6,941 nucleotides of DNA, from positions 1 to 6,941 of the forward strand of contig CAXAAH010000070.1 in the NCBI GenBank assembly GCA_963966775.1. Direction: 5' to 3'. Under the pieces are notes generated by a model. The model worked only from the letters and a program-made list of their open reading frames with translations. It was not told where the DNA came from and ran no database searches. The DNA comes from UBA685 sp002299005. Its GTDB lineage: Bacteria; Pseudomonadota; Alphaproteobacteria; Puniceispirillales; Puniceispirillaceae. A program made the translations under genes and the position numbers. Positions within the stretch are counted from its first letter, which is position 1. Every line of letters starts with the position of its first letter. This document shows positions 6,670-6,941 of this stretch, one piece after another.

Positions 6670-6697
6670 GCCATATCGCGCGGAAAAATTAATGCAA
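6670..6697 (-). promoter_or_regulatory. weak candidate promoter for the ETF-QO operon
   Basis: On the minus strand, TTGCAT (6697-6692) and TATGGC (6675-6670) are 16 bases apart in an A+T-rich stretch, each matching consensus at only 3 of 6 positions. It would give a leader of about 95 nt. Other A+T-rich placements between 6600 and 6700 are almost as good, so the exact site is uncertain. Confidence 0.25.
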
Positions 6698-6700
6698 AAA

Positions 6701-6729
6701 TTGAATTTACCCTCGTTTCTGTCTATGTC
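6701..6729 (+). promoter_or_regulatory. weak candidate promoter for the right-edge gene
   Basis: TTGAAT (6701-6706) and TATGTC (6724-6729) are separated by 17 bases on the plus strand, about 47 bases before the ATG at 6776. The -35 is moderate and the -10 poor. It lies next to the candidate promoter of the divergent ETF-QO operon within the 207-bp spacer (6569-6775), which otherwise shows only A+T-rich sequence and no clear hairpin. Confidence 0.3.
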
Positions 6730-6775
6730 ACCATTAGATGAAATACACAAATGAAAAATGCCAGAAAAATACCAG

Positions 6776-6941
6776 ATGGACAATAGAGTGACGCAGGAAG
6801 AGATGACAAAAGAGGCGCTTTTGCAGGCACTTTCTTGGCAGGTGGAAAGCGGCTGTGATGCGGCGCTGATTGATACACCCGCTGAGGCGGATGAATGGCG
6901 CGTCTCACTGGCTGATATTATGGCCGCTCAGCCTATATCAT
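6776..6941 (+). CDS. probable uracil-DNA glycosylase, N-terminal fragment (runs off window)
   Basis: An open plus-strand frame runs to the right edge, giving 55 residues from the ATG at 6776. Its stretch ALLQALSWQVESGCDAALID, followed by TPAEADEW, resembles the N-terminal helix of alphaproteobacterial uracil-DNA glycosylases of the iron-sulfur (family 4/5) type, which remove uracil from DNA. From memory these often carry a WQ/WY-x-x-AG-x-DEA pattern there. The catalytic motifs and the cluster cysteines lie beyond the window, so the call cannot be confirmed here. The start is uncertain. In-frame options are ATG 6758, ATG 6776 (preceded by a purine run at 6763-6769), GTG 6788, and ATG 6803 with AGGA 4 bases before it. 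The frame closes at a TGA at 6752-6754, so it cannot extend further upstream. It is divergent from the ETF-QO operon. Confidence 0.55.
   Translation, partial: MDNRVTQEEMTKEALLQALSWQVESGCDAALIDTPAEADEWRVSLADIMAAQPIS

Noticed and set aside
1..6941. CRISPR array, transposon ends, prophage, toxin-antitoxin or defence genes
   Set aside because: No spaced direct repeats, terminal inverted repeats, integrase or transposase motifs, or compositional break were seen on either strand.

Overview
The window reads as ordinary chromosomal DNA of an alphaproteobacterium of moderate G+C (roughly 50% by eye). This rests on the style of the proteins: a GTP cyclohydrolase II with a degenerate RibB-like front half, an ETF-ubiquinone oxidoreductase of the classic form, a TPR lipoprotein with the C-terminal signature common in Rhodospirillales-type genomes, and an IspE immediately behind it. 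A marine SAR116/Rhodospirillales-like source is a guess from gene content and base composition; nothing here fixes the genus. There is no sign of a phage, transposon, CRISPR array or other mobile element.

Layout, left to right. Positions 1-1142 (minus) hold most of ribA, cut by the left edge. A 92-bp divergent spacer with candidate back-to-back promoters follows. An OmpR-type response regulator lies on plus (1235-1957) with a GTG start and no kinase beside it. A tRNA-Gln(TTG) lies on minus (1985-2059) with its own candidate promoter at 2101-2129. Next comes a tight three-gene minus-strand operon, transcribed right to left: ETF-QO (6568 to 4928), an 18-nt gap, a TPR lipoprotein (4909 to 3092), a 1-nt gap, and ispE (3090 to 2158). 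After a 207-bp divergent spacer, a plus-strand gene begins near 6776 and runs off the right edge; its N-terminus resembles alphaproteobacterial uracil-DNA glycosylases.

How the genes work together. The operon combines electron entry into the ubiquinone pool (ETF-QO), an uncharacterised membrane-anchored TPR protein, and the MEP-pathway kinase that helps make the isoprenoid precursor of the ubiquinone tail. A shared link to quinone is attractive but is inference. ribA supplies the riboflavin route and so ultimately FAD, the cofactor of ETF-QO, but it is a separate transcription unit. I see no undescribed system. The items most worth a second look are the RibA with a decayed RibB-like half, the overlapping divergent -10 elements between ribA and the orphan regulator, and the unexplained TPR lipoprotein fixed between two metabolic genes.
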